The notes beneath the pieces are model-generated. The model saw only the letters and a list, made by a program, of their open reading frames with translations. It had not been told where the DNA came from and did no database searches. A program made the translations under genes and the position numbers. Positions 21,940 to 23,614 of a stretch of DNA of 23,614 nt are shown piece by piece. Positions within the stretch are counted from its first letter, which is position 1. Each line of letters starts with the position of its first letter. The stretch covers positions 1 to 23,614 of the forward strand of contig JAYMTL010000194.1 of the NCBI GenBank assembly GCA_036897445.1, given 5' to 3'. This stretch comes from Pelargonium tetragonum (lineage: Eukaryota > Streptophyta > Magnoliopsida > Geraniales > Geraniaceae).

Positions 21940-22345
21940 GATTTACCTTGCTTAGTTGCACTTTGTATCTTAGGAGCTCTATCCTTCTTTGCAGCTATCA
22001 CTTTCTTAAGGGAGATACCCGTCTTATGGATCCTAGGGATATTCTGGTGAATAAGATCTTGTTCTTGCAGCCTGGACCTAGTGTACCTATTGTCTTACTC
22101 TTTATATTTTATATTTCTTATATGTATAGTTAGTATTGTTAGTAATAGATTAATAGGTAGTTAAAGTTAAAAAAAAGTTATGGAATATATCTATATTCTA
22201 GTTTTGGTATTATACTGTATTATATTTGTTCTATTAGTTGTATTAAGAAAGGTTTCTTCCTCTTATTTGTAGCAAGTACCCTGTAGAAGATAGAACCTTA
22301 ATAGTATATATCCTTCCTGACTGTAACGGAGGGAGGGAGGGAAAG
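21940..22345 (-). repeat. Diverged repeat family, copy 7 (minus)
   Basis: On the + strand, CTTTCTTAAG, ATACCCGTCTTA, CTTGCAGCCTGGAC, CTAGTGTACC and GTCTTACTCTT lead into a T-rich section with TAGTTAGTATTG and end at the core TCCTGACTGTAACG (22,315-22,328). This is the same order as copies 2 and 3. A 61-codon open stretch at 21,948-22,133 covers its left half and is not accepted as a gene. The core runs straight into a GGGA tract at 22,328-22,346. Confidence 0.45.
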
Positions 22346-22346
22346 G
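22328..22346 (+). repeat. GGGA tract, possible G-quadruplex
   Basis: Three GGG runs flanked by GG runs, all separated by A or AAA, follow the repeat core of copy 7. Four or more runs of at least two G could form a two-layer G-quadruplex, and three runs of three are present. It is equally a short (GGGA)n microsatellite. Confidence 0.4.
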
Positions 22347-22349
22347 TAC

Positions 22350-23614
22350 ATTGATGTCTTCCCTACTCACTCTTTCTTTAAGGTTTGTATTCTCTTTGTA
22401 CGATAAGAGACAGGGAACAAGATAAATCTTGCCTTATTAAGCAAGACTATAACATCTAATACAATTAGAACTGTCTTGTACAAAAGGGTACTTAAAGGGA
22501 TTCCACTAATTAGTCAAGGCAAAGAGATTAATACAAAGGCTTCCTGTTCTACTTGTTTTAGTGTTCCCGGTAAAGACAATATAGAAAAAGGCCTAAGCTT
22601 TTCCGTTGTTTTATCTCAAAGGAATCTAGGGAAATGTAGAAATAAAGTACAGTAGGTGCTCTTGTGTTTCTCAAAGACAAATACAAGGGTTCCTCTAAAG
22701 ATAAGGATTTCGTATCAAGGGAAATGGAAAGTAAATCGCTTTTTATTAAGAAATAGAACTGGAAAATAAAGTGAAAAAAGGAACAAATCCCTGGTTGTTA
22801 CCTATCTAGAATCGTTAAAAATCTATGCTTGCAAAGAGCGGATTTTGACTTTCAACTCTTAAAAGTAAAGTACTGTGACTTTGTTCTTCTTAACTAGAGA
22901 TTCTCGTTTAGAAGTAGATTGCAAAAGTTAGGAGAGGTCCTCTTTCAAAAAACTCAATTTGTTGATTAATATTTGCTGGATGCTGCCAGGTTTAGTGAAT
23001 TTGAGACAACCAAAGGTATTCCCTTATAATGATCACCTTAAACAAGGTTTCTATAAGGTTCCTTATATAAGGGACTCAACAACTAGTGATCCTATATAGC
23101 TATACTATGAAACCGTTTTATTCCAAATAAGAAAGCTGAGAGCTCCTATTACAAACCCAACACAAGAAAAGGTTGCCCTTGCATCTTTCCTAATATATAC
23201 ATAGCAGACTTGCATATCGGGCGGTATCTATGACAACTATTAAAAGATTCTCTCCCGCAAGAAGTAGGCAATAGCTCATCAACTGCCAAAAAGAGCTTTG
23301 ACTCGCCTTGTGAAAAACTTACTAATAAATTTACAATCCTTTTCAATTTCCTAATCGTTTCATATTCTAAGTTCTATATACGATGAAAAAGCTTTTTTAT
23401 TATTACTAATTTAACCTGGGGTAGCCTCTATGAGCAGGCTCTTTACAAAAAATTTTCTATAGCAAGGAGGACGCAGGAGTCATGCGATAACAATGCGCAG
23501 AAGCTTGTGGCGTTATTCCAATAAGGGGTGCCCTATTCTCTTTTAAGTTTTAGAGCATTTGTTATAGGCAGGAATTGGTTTTGGCATAAAGGGTACCCTG
23601 AAAAAGAGAGTTGC
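22350..23614. other. AT-rich stretch without recognisable genes
   Basis: No gene is supported. A 65-codon ATG-initiated stretch at 23,149-23,346 on the - strand has no recognisable motif. Overlapping inverted words ATAAGG, CCTTAT, ATAAGG lie at 23,053-23,072. An AAGGAGG word near 23,464 is followed by an ATG that meets a stop after two codons, so it marks no gene. Confidence 0.6.
23053..23072. repeat. Overlapping inverted repeats ATAAGG-CCTTAT-ATAAGG
   Basis: The left and middle words form a 6-bp inverted repeat separated by TT. The middle and right words form the perfect 12-bp palindrome CCTTATATAAGG. The middle arm could therefore pair either way. No gene context shows use of the site. Confidence 0.4.

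Noticed and set aside
23149-23346. 65-codon ATG-initiated stretch on -
   Set aside because: No recognisable domain and no promoter or ribosome-binding context.
23463-23492. AAGGAGG followed by ATG, resembling a bacterial gene start
   Set aside because: The frame closes after two codons, so it marks no gene.

Overview
This is a gene-poor, AT-rich window (about one third G+C by hand counts of sample lines). I could not assign any protein-coding gene, rRNA gene or intact tRNA gene. Across all six frames the longest open stretch is 117 codons. Short open stretches are no commoner than chance predicts, and none matches a protein family I recognise. No CRISPR array, complete insertion sequence, phage module or defence system is visible.

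The organism cannot be fixed from the sequence. One possibility is spacer DNA of an expanded organelle genome (algal, fungal or plant mitochondrion or plastid); weak tRNA-like relics and many short purine/pyrimidine tracts point that way. The other is an AT-rich, repeat-decayed nuclear region of a filamentous fungus. There, decayed repeats in opposite orientations carry a TpA-rich, CpA/TpG-poor composition like that left by repeat-induced point mutation (RIP). I cannot choose between them.

Layout. From 1 to about 15,400 the DNA is featureless at the gene level. It holds weak tRNA-like fragments (best at 7,637-7,710), short palindromes, a 10-bp tandem duplication, and one stretch (10,702-11,116) open in two frames, one of which is strongly hydrophobic. 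From about 15,410 to 22,350 lie seven diverged pieces of one repeat family. Three read on the + strand and four on the - strand, and six keep a core resembling YCCGACNGNNACG. The + copies form an irregular tandem array at 18,530-20,215. The - copies sit at 15,412-15,945, 17,690-18,010, 18,050-18,190 (fragment) and 21,940-22,345. The intervals between them, and 22,350-23,614, hold nothing I can name.

No set of genes works together here. The best-supported structure is the repeat family and its inverted arrangement around 18.2-18.5 kb. Its class (solo LTR, non-autonomous DNA element, SINE or satellite) is unknown.
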